Shown: positions 27,708-37,121, counted from the first letter of the stretch. The stretch: 64,000 nt of DNA from CAWFKS01 sp963816435 (GCA_963816435.1 CAWFKS010000015.1:1-64000), one strand, 5' to 3'. The notes: generated from the letters alone by a model not told the origin. Numbers and translations are program-made.

Positions 27708-29963
27708 TTACTTTGCGGCCAACATACGGTGGTCCGACGGGATAAGTCGCTCCAGTGACAGGATCAAGGCCGGCAGGATCATCAGGTTGCTGAGCAGCGC
27801 CACCCCCAAGGTGGCGATGATGAGGAAGCCGAGATCCGATACCGCCGGCAGGCTGCTGAGTGTCGTCCCCACCGAACCGCCGACGAACATCACCGTCGCG
27901 CTGATCAGCGCCGGCGCCACCTCGTCCAGCCCCTGGCGCATCGCCTCCGCGCTTTCCAGTCCGCGCTCGCGGTTGGCCAGGTAGATGTTGATGATGTGGA
28001 TGGCGTTGTCGATCGAAATGCCGAAGGCGATGGTCAGCGCGATCACGTGCGGGATGTCCATCGGCCGGCCCATCAGCCAGAGCGCCGTCTCCACGAACAG
28101 CACCGGCAGCATGTTCGGCGCGAGCGCGGCCATCGCCACGACCGGCCGGCGCGAGGACAGCATGACCACGCCGACTCCGAGGATGATGGCGATGATCAGG
28201 CTGCGCTTGAGCTGGCGGATGATGTCGGGGATCTCGGCTGCCGACAGGATCGGGTAGCCGGTCACCGTGGCGCGCGGCAGCCCGGCCGCGGCGAGGTTGG
28301 CATCGATCTGCCCCGCCAGCGCGAGCACCGCCTGCGGGTCCATGCCGTAGGGCACGACGCCGGTGATGAGGTACTGCCGCCTGTCTGTGGACAGGAACCG
28401 GCCGGCCGCACCCGCCGGCGCATCCTCGAGCGCTTTCGCCAGGACCTCGGCGGACGGTCCGCCTTCCACGATGCTCGCCAGCGAATAGGTTCGCCTAGCG
28501 CCGACCGCCTCGGCCACCGCCTCGTGTGCCTTGCGCAGCCGGGCGAGGGCAGCCGGATCGGTCCAGTCCATGCCATCGGGGATGGCGAGCGGCACGTAGA
28601 GCGGCGCGACGCCGCCGAAGATGTCGCGCGTCAGCTCCTCGCCGCGCGCGGCCTCCGAATTGCGCGGCACGTGATCGGTGATCTGGTGCGCCTCCTGGCC
28701 GAAGAAATGGCCCGACAGGCACAGCACCGTCAGCACCACCCCGCCGGTTGCGATCAGCCGCGGATGCCATGCGGCGAACCGCGCGGTCCAGGGCCCGACG
28801 AAGGTGAACAGCGAGTGCCGCGTTCGTATCTTCACGCGGTCGCCGAAGAACAGCAGGCCGAGTGGCAAGGTCGTCAGCACCGCCACGAAGGCGACGATGA
28901 CCGACGTGGAGCCGAGCATGGCCAGCGAGCGAAGCGCCGGGTTGGACGAAAATCCGAACGAAGCGAAGGCCACCGCCGTGGTGATCGAGGTCATCGCGTT
29001 CGCCGGTCCGGTACGTCGCACTGCCTCCGCGATCGCTTCCCGTCCAGTCAGTCCCTCCAGCCGCTTCGTCTCCCAGGCGAAGTAGAGCATCACCGCGTCC
29101 GCCAGCGCCAGCACCATGGCGATGATCGGCAGCGTGGTGGAGAGGAAGCTGACTTCCGTATCCGACAACGCGAAGCTCCCCATCACCCACAGCAGCGCTA
29201 TGACCGAGGGTGCCAGGCAAAGCAGTGTCGGCAGCGCCGCGCGGAAAATGGCGAAGGCGATCGCCGTGGCGAGCGCGAGGCCGACTGCCGTCAGCAGGAT
29301 CTGGTCGGAAATCAGCGCATCCACGGCGTCGGCGCGCATCAGCGGAAAGCCGGCGAAGTCGACGGTGAAGTCGGCCGGGGCGAGGTCGCGGATCTCCGAG
29401 ATCAGCTTCAGCACCGGCCCCGCCTCCGAGCCCTGACCCTGCAACTCGCCGAGGTCGGTTTCCAGCTCGATCAGAGCTGCGTTCCTGTCGACGCGCGCCA
29501 GCTGGTTTACGATCTGGCTCTGTCCGGAGAGGTCGCGGATCAGGGCCGGCACGTCCGCCCCGGATGCGATTTCGTCGGGCACGACCGGCTCGATCACGCC
29601 GCTTTGCGGATCGACCTTGCTTGCCGAAAACAACGAATAGACGCTCTCGACGCCATCGACCAACGTCAGGTCGAGGTGGAAATTGCGCAGTTCCTCGAGT
29701 TTCTGCGGCGTGTAGAGGCCCTTGGCGCGCACCAGTACCGCGAGGTCGCCGGAGAAATCGCGAAAGTCCCGCTGCACCTCGCGATAGCTGCGAAAGGCAT
29801 CGCTGTCCTTTGTCAGCATGTGCAGGATGTTGCCGTCGAAACGCAGCGACGGCACGGCAGCCACGGACGCCAGTATCGCCAGCACGACGAGCGCCGCAAA
29901 CAGTCGCGGCAGCCGCAACACCAGCAGTCCAAGCTTCTCGAGTCCGAAGCCGAAGCTATTCAC
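27708..29963 (-). CDS. RND/MMPL superfamily exporter
   Basis: 751 residues with the RND two-fold plan: one N-terminal helix (LFAALVVLAILASVAAV), a large periplasmic loop (about 40-215), five to six helices with GFSSNPALRSLAMLGSTSVI, a second loop (430-590), and a second helix set with TIAFGISIDNAIHIINIYL. The length and the single-polypeptide plan fit MMPL/hydrophobe-exporter relatives that move lipids or hopanoid-like molecules, not tripartite drug pumps; there is no adaptor gene nearby. The Asp in the SIDNAIH helix is a candidate proton-relay residue. A small secreted protein follows 15 bp downstream and may be a partner. Confidence 0.85.
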   Translation of the reverse strand: MNSFGFGLEKLGLLVLRLPRLFAALVVLAILASVAAVPSLRFDGNILHMLTKDSDAFRSYREVQRDFRDFSGDLAVLVRAKGLYTPQKLEELRNFHLDLTLVDGVESVYSLFSASKVDPQSGVIEPVVPDEIASGADVPALIRDLSGQSQIVNQLARVDRNAALIELETDLGELQGQGSEAGPVLKLISEIRDLAPADFTVDFAGFPLMRADAVDALISDQILLTAVGLALATAIAFAIFRAALPTLLCLAPSVIALLWVMGSFALSDTEVSFLSTTLPIIAMVLALADAVMLYFAWETKRLEGLTGREAIAEAVRRTGPANAMTSITTAVAFASFGFSSNPALRSLAMLGSTSVIVAFVAVLTTLPLGLLFFGDRVKIRTRHSLFTFVGPWTARFAAWHPRLIATGGVVLTVLCLSGHFFGQEAHQITDHVPRNSEAARGEELTRDIFGGVAPLYVPLAIPDGMDWTDPAALARLRKAHEAVAEAVGARRTYSLASIVEGGPSAEVLAKALEDAPAGAAGRFLSTDRRQYLITGVVPYGMDPQAVLALAGQIDANLAAAGLPRATVTGYPILSAAEIPDIIRQLKRSLIIAIILGVGVVMLSSRRPVVAMAALAPNMLPVLFVETALWLMGRPMDIPHVIALTIAFGISIDNAIHIINIYLANRERGLESAEAMRQGLDEVAPALISATVMFVGGSVGTTLSSLPAVSDLGFLIIATLGVALLSNLMILPALILSLERLIPSDHRMLAAK

Positions 29964-30038
29964 GCCGACCTCCCCGGCGCTTTCCCGCGGCGCAGGATTG
30001 CACCTGACCGCGCAGCGCGGTCGAGGAGCCTACCCGGA

Positions 30039-31559
30039 TCATCCGGCGTCGGCACCTTCTGTCGCGAGCGCGCGCATGAACCGGTCGACTGCCTCCGCCT
30101 TCTCGGGCGTCAGCCTCAACCCGCGCTTGGTGCGGCGCCACAACACGTCCTCGCCGGTCCGGGCCCATTCCTGCTCGGCCAGATAGCGCAGCTCGGCCTC
30201 GAACAGGTCGTGGCCGAAATAGCGGCCGAGATCGCCCGCCGAGCGCGCCTTGCCGAGGAAGCGTCGGGCTCGCGTGCCGTAGAGCCGGATCAGCCGGCGC
30301 GCGAACTCGGGGTCGAGAAACGGATAGTCGACCCGCAGCGCGTTCACCCGGCGATCGAAATCCTTCGGCTTGAAGTCGCCGCCCGGCAGGTACGCACCCG
30401 CGGTCCAGGGCTTGCCCTTCCTGCCGATCGCGCTGCCGATCTTGGTCATGACCTCTTCGGCCAGCCGCCGGTAGGTGGTGATCTTGCCGCCGAAGATGTT
30501 GACGAGCGGTGCTCCGTGCTCGCCCTGGTCGGACTTGATCACGTAGTCGCGCGTCGCCTCCTGCGCCTTGCCCGAGCCGTCGTCGAGCAGGGGACGCACG
30601 CCCGAATAGGTCCAGACGACTTCGTCCGGCGTCACCGGTTCACGGAAATAGCCGCTCGCCGCCTCGCAAAGATAGCCGATCTCGTCGGCAGCGATCTTCG
30701 TGTCGGCGGGGTCGCCCGTGTAGTCGCGGTCGGTGGTGCCGATCAGCGTGAAATCGTCCTCGTAGGGAATGGCGAAGAAGATGCGTCCATCGGTGTTCTG
30801 GAAGAAATAGGCGCGGCTGCCCTCGAACTTCTTCTTGACCACGATGTGGGCGCCCTCGACCAGGCGCACGTCGTGCACGTCGTTGCGACCCAGAGCGCCG
30901 GTCAGCACCCGGTCGACCCAGGGTCCGGCTGCATTGACGAGCAGCTTCGCCCGCACCTCCTCGGTGCGCCCGTCGGCATGCTCCACCGAGACCGTCCACA
31001 CGCCGTCGTCGTCGCGGGCGGCCGTCACCCGCGCTCGGGTTCGAATGACCGCGCCCCGGTCCGCCGCATCGCGGGCATTGAGGACGACCAGCCGGGCGTC
31101 ATTCACCCAGCAGTCGGAATATTCGAACCCCTTGCGGAATTCCGGCTTCAGCGGCTCGCCGGCAGGATCCTCGCGCAGGTCGAGCACGCGCGTCGGCGGC
31201 AGCAGTTCTCTTCCGCCGATATGGTCGTAGAGGAAGAGCCCGAGCCTCAGCAGCCATGCCGGACGGAGGCCGCGATGGTAGGGCAGCACGAAACGCATCG
31301 GCTGGATCAGGTGCGGCGCCATCCGCCACAGCACCTCGCGCTCCTTCAGCGCCTTGCGGACCAGCAGGAACTCGTATTGCTCCAAATAGCGCAGGCCGCC
31401 GTGAATCAGCTTGGTCGAGGCGCTCGACGTGCCGCTGGCGAGATCGTTCATCTCCGCCAGGTAGACGGAATAGCCGCGCCCGACGGCATCGCGCGCGATG
31501 CCGCAGCCGTTGACGCCACCACCGATGACGAAAATGTCGAACACGCCGTTGTCGGCCAC
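30039..31559 (-). CDS. glpD: glycerol-3-phosphate dehydrogenase
   Basis: The FAD flavoprotein oxidises glycerol-3-phosphate to dihydroxyacetone phosphate at the inner membrane and feeds electrons to quinone. At 506 residues it has the normal length. The N-terminal dinucleotide fold is FDIFVIGGGVNGCGIARDA; SGTSSASTKLIHGGLRYLEQ is the FAD/substrate block, and GGKITTYRRLAEEVMTKIG is near the end. I chose GTG at 31559 (VADNGVFDIF), with GGAGG 6 nt upstream, over distal ATG codons. No glpFK or glp transporter is nearby. A MarR gene lies 88 bp upstream on the same strand and may share its transcript. Confidence 0.94.
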   Translation of the reverse strand: MADNGVFDIFVIGGGVNGCGIARDAVGRGYSVYLAEMNDLASGTSSASTKLIHGGLRYLEQYEFLLVRKALKEREVLWRMAPHLIQPMRFVLPYHRGLRPAWLLRLGLFLYDHIGGRELLPPTRVLDLREDPAGEPLKPEFRKGFEYSDCWVNDARLVVLNARDAADRGAVIRTRARVTAARDDDGVWTVSVEHADGRTEEVRAKLLVNAAGPWVDRVLTGALGRNDVHDVRLVEGAHIVVKKKFEGSRAYFFQNTDGRIFFAIPYEDDFTLIGTTDRDYTGDPADTKIAADEIGYLCEAASGYFREPVTPDEVVWTYSGVRPLLDDGSGKAQEATRDYVIKSDQGEHGAPLVNIFGGKITTYRRLAEEVMTKIGSAIGRKGKPWTAGAYLPGGDFKPKDFDRRVNALRVDYPFLDPEFARRLIRLYGTRARRFLGKARSAGDLGRYFGHDLFEAELRYLAEQEWARTGEDVLWRRTKRGLRLTPEKAEAVDRFMRALATEGADAG

Positions 31560-31647
31560 CTGATGCCTCCGCATGCCAGTCGGCTGCGTGCGACCAGATA
31601 CAGGAGACTGGCCCGGGATCAAATCCCCGCCGTGCGCGAAAATTCGA

Positions 31648-32094
31648 TCAGGAAAGCGCGAGCAGCGCTTCCAGCAGCTTGTCCGGGGGCATGTCGGCCA
31701 GCAGTTCCTCGTGGGCCTTCTGGGTTTTCATCCAGATCGGCATGGCCTCGGCGAGCAATTCGCGTCCGGCCGGCGTCACCGACAGACGCCGGCTGCGCTT
31801 GTCGGTCTCGTCCGTTGCGGTCGTGACCAGCCCGCGCCGCTCCAGCGGCTTGAGGTTCGCGGTAAGCGTCGTGCGGTCCATCGCCAGCAGGCTGGCGACA
31901 TCCTTCATCCGCGGTGCTTCCGGGCGGTTGAGCGACATCAGCAGCGAGAACTGTCCGTTGGTCAGGCCGAGGGGGCGCAACGCCTCGTCATAGCGCCGCG
32001 CCACCGCGCGCGCGGCACGCTGCACATGCAGGCAAAAGCACGTGTCGCGCACGAGAGGTGTCGTCGTGTAGGGAAGCTCGTTGCTTTTCGTCAT
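31648..32094 (-). CDS. MarR family transcriptional regulator
   Basis: 148 residues. It begins with a Cys-containing segment (VRDTCFCLHVQRAARAVARR) seen in redox-type MarR proteins, then the winged helix GLTNGQFSLLMSLNRPEAPR, recognition helix VASLLAMDRTTLTANLKPLE and wing TDETDKRSRRLSVTPAG. The Cys-x-Cys pair close to the N-terminus could make it thiol-responsive; this is inference. A perfect 12-bp palindrome in the divergent promoter is its likely operator. Downstream on the same strand is glpD. Confidence 0.88.
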   Translation of the reverse strand: MTKSNELPYTTTPLVRDTCFCLHVQRAARAVARRYDEALRPLGLTNGQFSLLMSLNRPEAPRMKDVASLLAMDRTTLTANLKPLERRGLVTTATDETDKRSRRLSVTPAGRELLAEAMPIWMKTQKAHEELLADMPPDKLLEALLALS

Positions 32095-32122
32095 TGACCA
32101 GAACCGTTGATATCAACATAAT
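32094..32122 (+). promoter_or_regulatory. promoter with MarR-type operator upstream of the BNR-repeat gene
   Basis: TTGACC (32094-32099) and CATAAT (32117-32122) are separated by exactly 17 nt. The spacer holds GTTGATATCAAC at 32106-32117, a perfect 12-bp palindrome. A repressor bound there would block the rightward promoter and probably the leftward one of the MarR gene, whose start codon adjoins it. Confidence 0.6.
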
Positions 32123-32190
32123 ACCTCCGTCGCCCGTAAGCAACCGCGAAAGGTTGCGACAGCGGGACGCTTCCACCTGGGAGGAGTCGC

Positions 32191-33273
32191 ATGCCGACGA
32201 AAGTGCTTGCGCTGATCGGAACCCGCAAGGGCGCCTTCATTGCCGAGAGCGATGCGGACCGCCGGAGCTGGAAGCTTCGCGGCCCGTTCTGCGAAACCTG
32301 GCCGATGAACCATGTCGTCGGCGATGCTGCTACCGGCGCCATCTATGGCGGAGGCGGCAACGAATGGTTCGGCCCAGCCGTCTGGAAGACCGAGGATTTC
32401 GGCGAAACCTGGTCGCATTCCAGCGAAGGACTGGCCTACGAGGCCGGGCAGGAGCCTATCAAGGCGGTGTGGAGCCTGTCGTCTGCCAATGGCAGCATCT
32501 ATGCCGGCGTGCAGCCGGCCGGCCTGTTTCGCTCCGACGACGGCGGCCACACCTGGAGCCACGTCGAGGGCTTGCAGAAGCATCCGTCGCGGCCGCACTG
32601 GAATCCGGGCGGCGCCGGGCTGATCCTGCATTCACTGGTTCGTCACCCTGAAGATCACGACCAGCTGTGGATCGGCATTTCCGCGGCCGGCGTCTTCCAC
32701 ACCGCCGACGGCGGCAAGACCTGGGAGCCGCGCAACATGGGCACCCGCGCCGACTACAATCCCGACGACCAGCGCTACCCCGAATTCGGCCAGTGCGTTC
32801 ATTCTGTCGCGATGGCGGCAGGAATGCCCGACCGGCTCTACCAGCAGAACCACTGCGGCATGTATCGCACCGACGACGGCGGCCGCAGCTGGCAGAGCAT
32901 GGAGGAGGGGCTGCCTTCGACGTTCGGCTTCCCGTCTGCCGCCCATCCGCGTGACGCCGACACGGTCTACCTCGTGCCGCTCAACGGCGACATCAAGGGA
33001 AGGTTCGTGCCCGACGCCAAGGCCGCGGTGTGGCGAAGCCGCGACGGCGGCAAGACCTGGCAGGACATGCGCAAGGGACTGCCGCAGGAAAACGCCTATT
33101 TCGGCGTGCTTCGCCAGGCCATGGCCACCGACCGCCTCGACCCCGCCGGCGTCTATTTCGGCACCAGTGCGGGGCAGCTTTACGCCAGCGCCGACGAGGG
33201 CGACAGCTGGGCGCCGGTGGCCGAGCACCTGCCCGGCATCCTTTCGGTGGAAACGCTGGTGCTCGACAGCTAG
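32191..33273 (+). CDS. BNR/sialidase-type beta-propeller protein
   Basis: 360 residues starting MPTKVLALIGTRKGAFIAES after a strong GGGAGGAG. At least five Asp-box (S/T-x-D-G-G-x-T-W) repeats are visible: SDDGGHTWSHVEG, TADGGKTWEPRNM, TDDGGRSWQSMEE, SRDGGKTWQDMRK and ASADEGDSWAPV. They predict a six- or seven-bladed propeller. There is no signal peptide, so it is probably cytoplasmic and unlikely to be a true exosialidase; Asp-boxes are structural. It is followed 22 bp later by a MoaD/ThiS-like gene, a pairing also seen in other genomes. Function unknown. Confidence 0.85.
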   Translation: MPTKVLALIGTRKGAFIAESDADRRSWKLRGPFCETWPMNHVVGDAATGAIYGGGGNEWFGPAVWKTEDFGETWSHSSEGLAYEAGQEPIKAVWSLSSANGSIYAGVQPAGLFRSDDGGHTWSHVEGLQKHPSRPHWNPGGAGLILHSLVRHPEDHDQLWIGISAAGVFHTADGGKTWEPRNMGTRADYNPDDQRYPEFGQCVHSVAMAAGMPDRLYQQNHCGMYRTDDGGRSWQSMEEGLPSTFGFPSAAHPRDADTVYLVPLNGDIKGRFVPDAKAAVWRSRDGGKTWQDMRKGLPQENAYFGVLRQAMATDRLDPAGVYFGTSAGQLYASADEGDSWAPVAEHLPGILSVETLVLDS

Positions 33274-33295
33274 TCTGGCGGCGGAGGTGAGCCCA

Positions 33296-33592
33296 ATGCC
33301 GGCAATTGCTGCAAGACCCGAACCCGCTGTCATCTCCGTCCGGTTGGCGGCGGCGTTGACCGATCTGTTCCCCGGCGCGCCCCGGCAACTGGAGCTCTCC
33401 GCCGGGACGGTCGACGAGATGCTCGACCGGCTCGACGAGGCATGGCCTGGCATGCGCGACCGGCTGGCCGATTCGCGCCCCGCCGTGCGCCGGCACATCA
33501 ACATCTTCATCGACGGAGAGCGGGCGAAGCTGGAGACGCCGATCAGGCCGGGCGCCGAGGTGTTCGTGCTGACCGCCATCAGCGGTGGCTAG
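33296..33592 (+). CDS. MoaD/ThiS family sulfur-carrier-like protein
   Basis: 98 residues with a beta-grasp (ubiquitin-like) pattern: ISVRLAAALTDLFPG, RRHINIFIDGERAKLETPIR, and a C-terminus EVFVLTAISGG. The terminal Gly-Gly is the feature that is adenylated and thiocarboxylated in MoaD, ThiS and related carriers. No adenylating enzyme (MoeB/ThiF) or molybdopterin gene is nearby. GCGGAGGTGAG precedes the ATG. It is the second gene of an apparent operon with the BNR protein; the partner of the carrier is unknown. Confidence 0.82.
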   Translation: MPAIAARPEPAVISVRLAAALTDLFPGAPRQLELSAGTVDEMLDRLDEAWPGMRDRLADSRPAVRRHINIFIDGERAKLETPIRPGAEVFVLTAISGG

Positions 33593-33594
33593 GC

Positions 33595-33693
33595 GCAATT
33601 CCAGGAAAAGTGGAAGCCGGTTTTCCGTCCGGAATTGCGCGAAAACAAAAGCTTGGAACGGTACGTTGATTACGTGAAACGATGAACCGCTCT
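33595..33693 (+). repeat. RIME-like rhizobial intergenic repeat, copy 1
   Basis: A 99-bp element built from two palindromic modules: GCAATTCC...GGAATTGC (33595-33639) and an imperfect module ending CGATGAACCGCTCT. A second copy lies inverted at 49097-49192; the first 45 nt differ at 3 positions and the last 21 nt are identical. The size and two-palindrome plan match the RIME elements described from Rhizobium. It sits between the MoaD-like stop and the caspase-like gene. Confidence 0.75.
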
Positions 33694-33703
33694 GGACCCG
33701 GCC

Positions 33704-36700
33704 TCAGAACAGCGGGAAATCGCCGATCGCCTCGTTGCGCGCGAACCACGGTGTCTGGGCGCCGCCGGTCGCCTCCACCACCTGCTGCTTGATGCCGCGA
33801 AACGCCTCCGAGGCGTCGAGTATGCCGTCGCCGTCGAGATCGTAGCGCGCGCGGTTTTCCGACAGCGTCGAGGCGAGCGCGGCGGTGAACACGCCGCCGC
33901 CGGACCTTGCGGTCTCCAGTGATTGTTCGCGCCCCTTGGACGCGGCGAACACCGAAACGCCCGAAGGCACCGCCGACAGAAGGTCGTCGACCGCGCCGTC
34001 ATTGGTGGCGAACATGCCGCGGCCGGCAAGCCCGCTGTGGCAGGCGTCGAGGAACACCGTGATGCGCGCCCGCGAGCCGGCGATCAGCTTCGAGATCGCG
34101 TCCCAGGCCAGGGCGGTATGCTCGACATCGTCGAGATCCGTGCCGCCGAGCGCCAGGAAGTAGCGGCCGTCGTCCGCCTGCAGGCCGTGACCGGCGAAGA
34201 ACAGCATGATGTCGGTATCGGCGGAGCTTCTCGAAAGCGCTTCCGAGATCAATCCCAGCACCTTGTCCGGCGTCGCCTCGGAATTGGTCAGGAGCTGCGT
34301 GTCGATCTGCGAATAGAGCGCCGAACCCCCGTCGATCGCATGGTCGAAGCGCGCGGCGTCCGAGGCCGCGAACGACAGATCGGCGAGGCGCTCGTCGGAA
34401 TAGTCGTCGACACCGACCGCGATCGCCAACAATCGCCGGCCCGACCCGGTTGGCGGCGGAGTTATCTCGCGTCCCATCGGCAGGCTCGACAAACCGTTCC
34501 GGTCGATCGCCATTGCCGTGATCTCGCGCGCGCCGGGACGTCGGGCGACCTTGAGCGACAGGTCGCGGCGGCCGTCGGCGGCGATCTCGTCGGTCAACAA
34601 TCCATCCTGGAACACCAGCACCTTTTTCGGTGTGCCGCCGCTGGTCGTCGCCAGGTCGATGTCCAGCGTTTCGGCAGCGCCCGTGATCGAAACCTTCACC
34701 GTCGGCGGCGCTTCGAGCTGTATGTCCGGTGTATCGAACCGGTGTTCCAGCACCTGTTCGGCCAGCCCCTCGCGCCGCAGCAGGGCGTCGAACTGGCGGA
34801 TCGAATAGCGGCCGTCGACGCCGGGCAGCCTGAGCGAAACCTGTGCCGCTCCTTCATAGGTCGCGTCGTAAAAGCCGCCGTCGGTCCACACCACGATCTC
34901 GTCGTCGTTGTAGAGCCCGTCGAGCATGGGCGAGACCTGAGGGCGCCAGTCGGCCTCGGCGCCGTCGGCTGTCGAGGAGCGCGGCTCCGCCACGGTTGGC
35001 GAACCGGGCTGCGCGGCGAGATCGAACAACGCGAAGCTGCCGTCGCCGTCGAGTTGCACCAGTGTGCCACCGTCGGGCGAAATCGAGACGTCGTCGAGCG
35101 TGCTCGCGCCCGGCAGCGAGACGAGCGAGGCGTGAACCTGTCGCTTGTCGATGTCGTAGACGGCGGCGGCACGCGAATCCGCCGACCACATCAGAATGTA
35201 TCGGTCCTGCGCCAGTGCGGCCCGGTAATCACATCCGAAGATCGTCGTCGGGCAGTCCGTGCCCTTGGCGTCCGCCGCGTGGAAGAGCGTGTTCTGCAGG
35301 TCGACGATTTCGCCGGGATGCGCCGTGTCGTAGAGGAACTCGGCCGCGTTGATGAAGCCACCCGAGCCGGAATTGCAGGCGCCGTTGATCAGGTAGAGCT
35401 TGCGGCCGCCGCTGGCGTCGATTTGCAGCACGCCCGCCAGCGTGCCGAAATTCACCTCCAGTTTGCCGTCTTCGGCTTGTTCCGCCACGCCGCACGACAT
35501 GCCGAGCGGGGCGCTGATGAAGCGCAGGTCGTTTTCGGCGGGCAACGTGAAAATCTCGTAGGTGAGGAAGCCGTCCTGGCCCTCGCCGGCAGGCTCCAGC
35601 AAATTCTCGACGGCCCGCGCCGGCACGTGATCGTAGAGCGGGATGCCGAAATCGTTGATGCGCCGCTTCATCCGGTCGCCGAGGTCGCGCGGACCGGCTG
35701 CGAGCGCCACCGCCCCGCGCGGCGTGGCGTTGCCGGTGCTGTCGCCGGCGCTTGCCATGGCGCCGGGCGCCTCGCGCAACGGCTCCACGGTTGCGGCCTC
35801 GGCGGCACTCGCCAGCCGCTCTTCGACCTCGTCGCGCGCGTCGCCCGTGCCGCCGGCTTGAGTGAAAACGATGCCGGGGTGCTCGACGAAGGCCGGAAGC
35901 GGCGACAGCCGCACCACCGCGGAGGTCTGGTAGACGAATTCGTCGGCGTTCTTGTACTGGTCCGAGCCCTCCGTCATGCCGAGCGTGTCGTAGCCGAGCG
36001 GCGCGGTGAGCGATCTCGCCTCGGCAAACGCGAACTCGGTGGCGTTGTAGTCGCCGACCCGCACGACGTTGTTCTCGAGGTCGAGCAGCAGCGCCGAATG
36101 GAACAGCGCCGAGCAGGCGTTGCACGACGGCAGGCTCGACACAAACAGCCGGTTCTCGACCAGCGTCGAATAGAGCGCGAGCCCGCCCATCGAGCCGGAG
36201 CCCAGCACCACGAAACTGTCGCCGTCGAGCCAGCCGATCTGTCCGACGAAGCCGCTGTCGAAAGCGTCCATGCTGGAAACGACGGCACCGTCCACGGTAT
36301 CGACCAGCTCGATCGTGCTCTCGCCGATCGCCGTGACGAAGCGGCCACCTGGCGAAAACCGCGGGTCCCGCCCGGCGCGCTCGGCGATCGTCAGGCCCGT
36401 CGTTTCGTCGACCAGTCGCCAGTGGTCGGCGAATATCTCGATGGCCCGGCCGCCCGCCGGCGAGCGCAGCACCTCGTCGGGTTTGCTGACGTCGAACGGA
36501 TCGGCGACCTGAACGACGGGCTTTCCCGGCACGATGGTCAGCGTGCGGCTTTCCTCGTTCTCGATGACCGGCTTGCAGCCGGTGGCGGTCACCAGCGCGA
36601 GATCGACGGTCAATTCCCCGGCGCGCAGCGGCACGAAGGAAAAGCTCCCGGAGGTTTCGATGCCGCTCTGCTGCAGCGGGATCACCGCGCGCGTCTTGCC

Positions 36701-37048
36701 GGCTCCGAACTGGAGCCCGAACGGCATGTTGCCGCCGGGCGCCAGCGCGTAAAACCCGTCGCCGCGAAACCGCACGGGACCGTCGAATGCAAGGACGAGG
36801 TAGGAGGGAAGCCGCGCCCCGGCTTCCTGTCTTGTCCAGCCGACCGGAACCGGCTCGCCCGCCTTTCGCTCCCCGCCGTCGAACTCGATACTGTGGCCGG
36901 GCGCGATGCGTGCCATCTCCTGGCCGATCGCATCGCAATATTTCGGATCGAGTGCGGTGTCCCGGTAGCGGTCGTCGCCCTGCGCCCGCGCCGGGGCGGA
37001 CAAGACCCCCAGCAACACAACCAGCAGCACCGGCAGTCTCACGCCCAC
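33704..37048 (-). CDS. large caspase-like (peptidase C14) protein with N-terminal beta-propeller region and C-terminal EF-hand loop
   Basis: 1114 residues from GTG 37048. A signal peptide (VGVRLPVLLVVLLGVLSAPARAQ) predicts export. Residues about 30-800 are beta-rich with propeller-like repeats and several Cys pairs. The C-terminal 260 residues are a caspase-fold domain with the catalytic dyad His in LFFAGHGLQ and Cys in VFLDACHSG. After it, DLDGDGILDASE (residues 1070-1081) is a canonical 12-residue EF-hand loop. It would be a periplasmic or secreted Cys protease cutting after basic residues like metacaspases, perhaps Ca-regulated; specificity and role are inferred. It lies 119 bp downstream of the TadG-like gene, with a hairpin between. 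Confidence 0.85.
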   Translation of the reverse strand: MGVRLPVLLVVLLGVLSAPARAQGDDRYRDTALDPKYCDAIGQEMARIAPGHSIEFDGGERKAGEPVPVGWTRQEAGARLPSYLVLAFDGPVRFRGDGFYALAPGGNMPFGLQFGAGKTRAVIPLQQSGIETSGSFSFVPLRAGELTVDLALVTATGCKPVIENEESRTLTIVPGKPVVQVADPFDVSKPDEVLRSPAGGRAIEIFADHWRLVDETTGLTIAERAGRDPRFSPGGRFVTAIGESTIELVDTVDGAVVSSMDAFDSGFVGQIGWLDGDSFVVLGSGSMGGLALYSTLVENRLFVSSLPSCNACSALFHSALLLDLENNVVRVGDYNATEFAFAEARSLTAPLGYDTLGMTEGSDQYKNADEFVYQTSAVVRLSPLPAFVEHPGIVFTQAGGTGDARDEVEERLASAAEAATVEPLREAPGAMASAGDSTGNATPRGAVALAAGPRDLGDRMKRRINDFGIPLYDHVPARAVENLLEPAGEGQDGFLTYEIFTLPAENDLRFISAPLGMSCGVAEQAEDGKLEVNFGTLAGVLQIDASGGRKLYLINGACNSGSGGFINAAEFLYDTAHPGEIVDLQNTLFHAADAKGTDCPTTIFGCDYRAALAQDRYILMWSADSRAAAVYDIDKRQVHASLVSLPGASTLDDVSISPDGGTLVQLDGDGSFALFDLAAQPGSPTVAEPRSSTADGAEADWRPQVSPMLDGLYNDDEIVVWTDGGFYDATYEGAAQVSLRLPGVDGRYSIRQFDALLRREGLAEQVLEHRFDTPDIQLEAPPTVKVSITGAAETLDIDLATTSGGTPKKVLVFQDGLLTDEIAADGRRDLSLKVARRPGAREITAMAIDRNGLSSLPMGREITPPPTGSGRRLLAIAVGVDDYSDERLADLSFAASDAARFDHAIDGGSALYSQIDTQLLTNSEATPDKVLGLISEALSRSSADTDIMLFFAGHGLQADDGRYFLALGGTDLDDVEHTALAWDAISKLIAGSRARITVFLDACHSGLAGRGMFATNDGAVDDLLSAVPSGVSVFAASKGREQSLETARSGGGVFTAALASTLSENRARYDLDGDGILDASEAFRGIKQQVVEATGGAQTPWFARNEAIGDFPLF

Positions 37049-37121
37049 GTCCGCAACCCCCCGTTTCGGCGGCTCACTATGGCGTGCGACCGGCGGCGCG
37101 ATCAAGGCTTGAGACGGGAAC

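Noticed and set aside
27996..31826. Very long open frame (about 1276 codons) on the plus strand
   Set aside because: It is antisense to the MMPL exporter and glpD; composition is His/Arg/Asp-rich, no domain is seen, and it results from high GC at third positions of the real genes.
32191..33273. True exo-alpha-sialidase
   Set aside because: Asp-boxes are present, but no signal peptide and no sialidase Arg triad or RIP motif could be identified.
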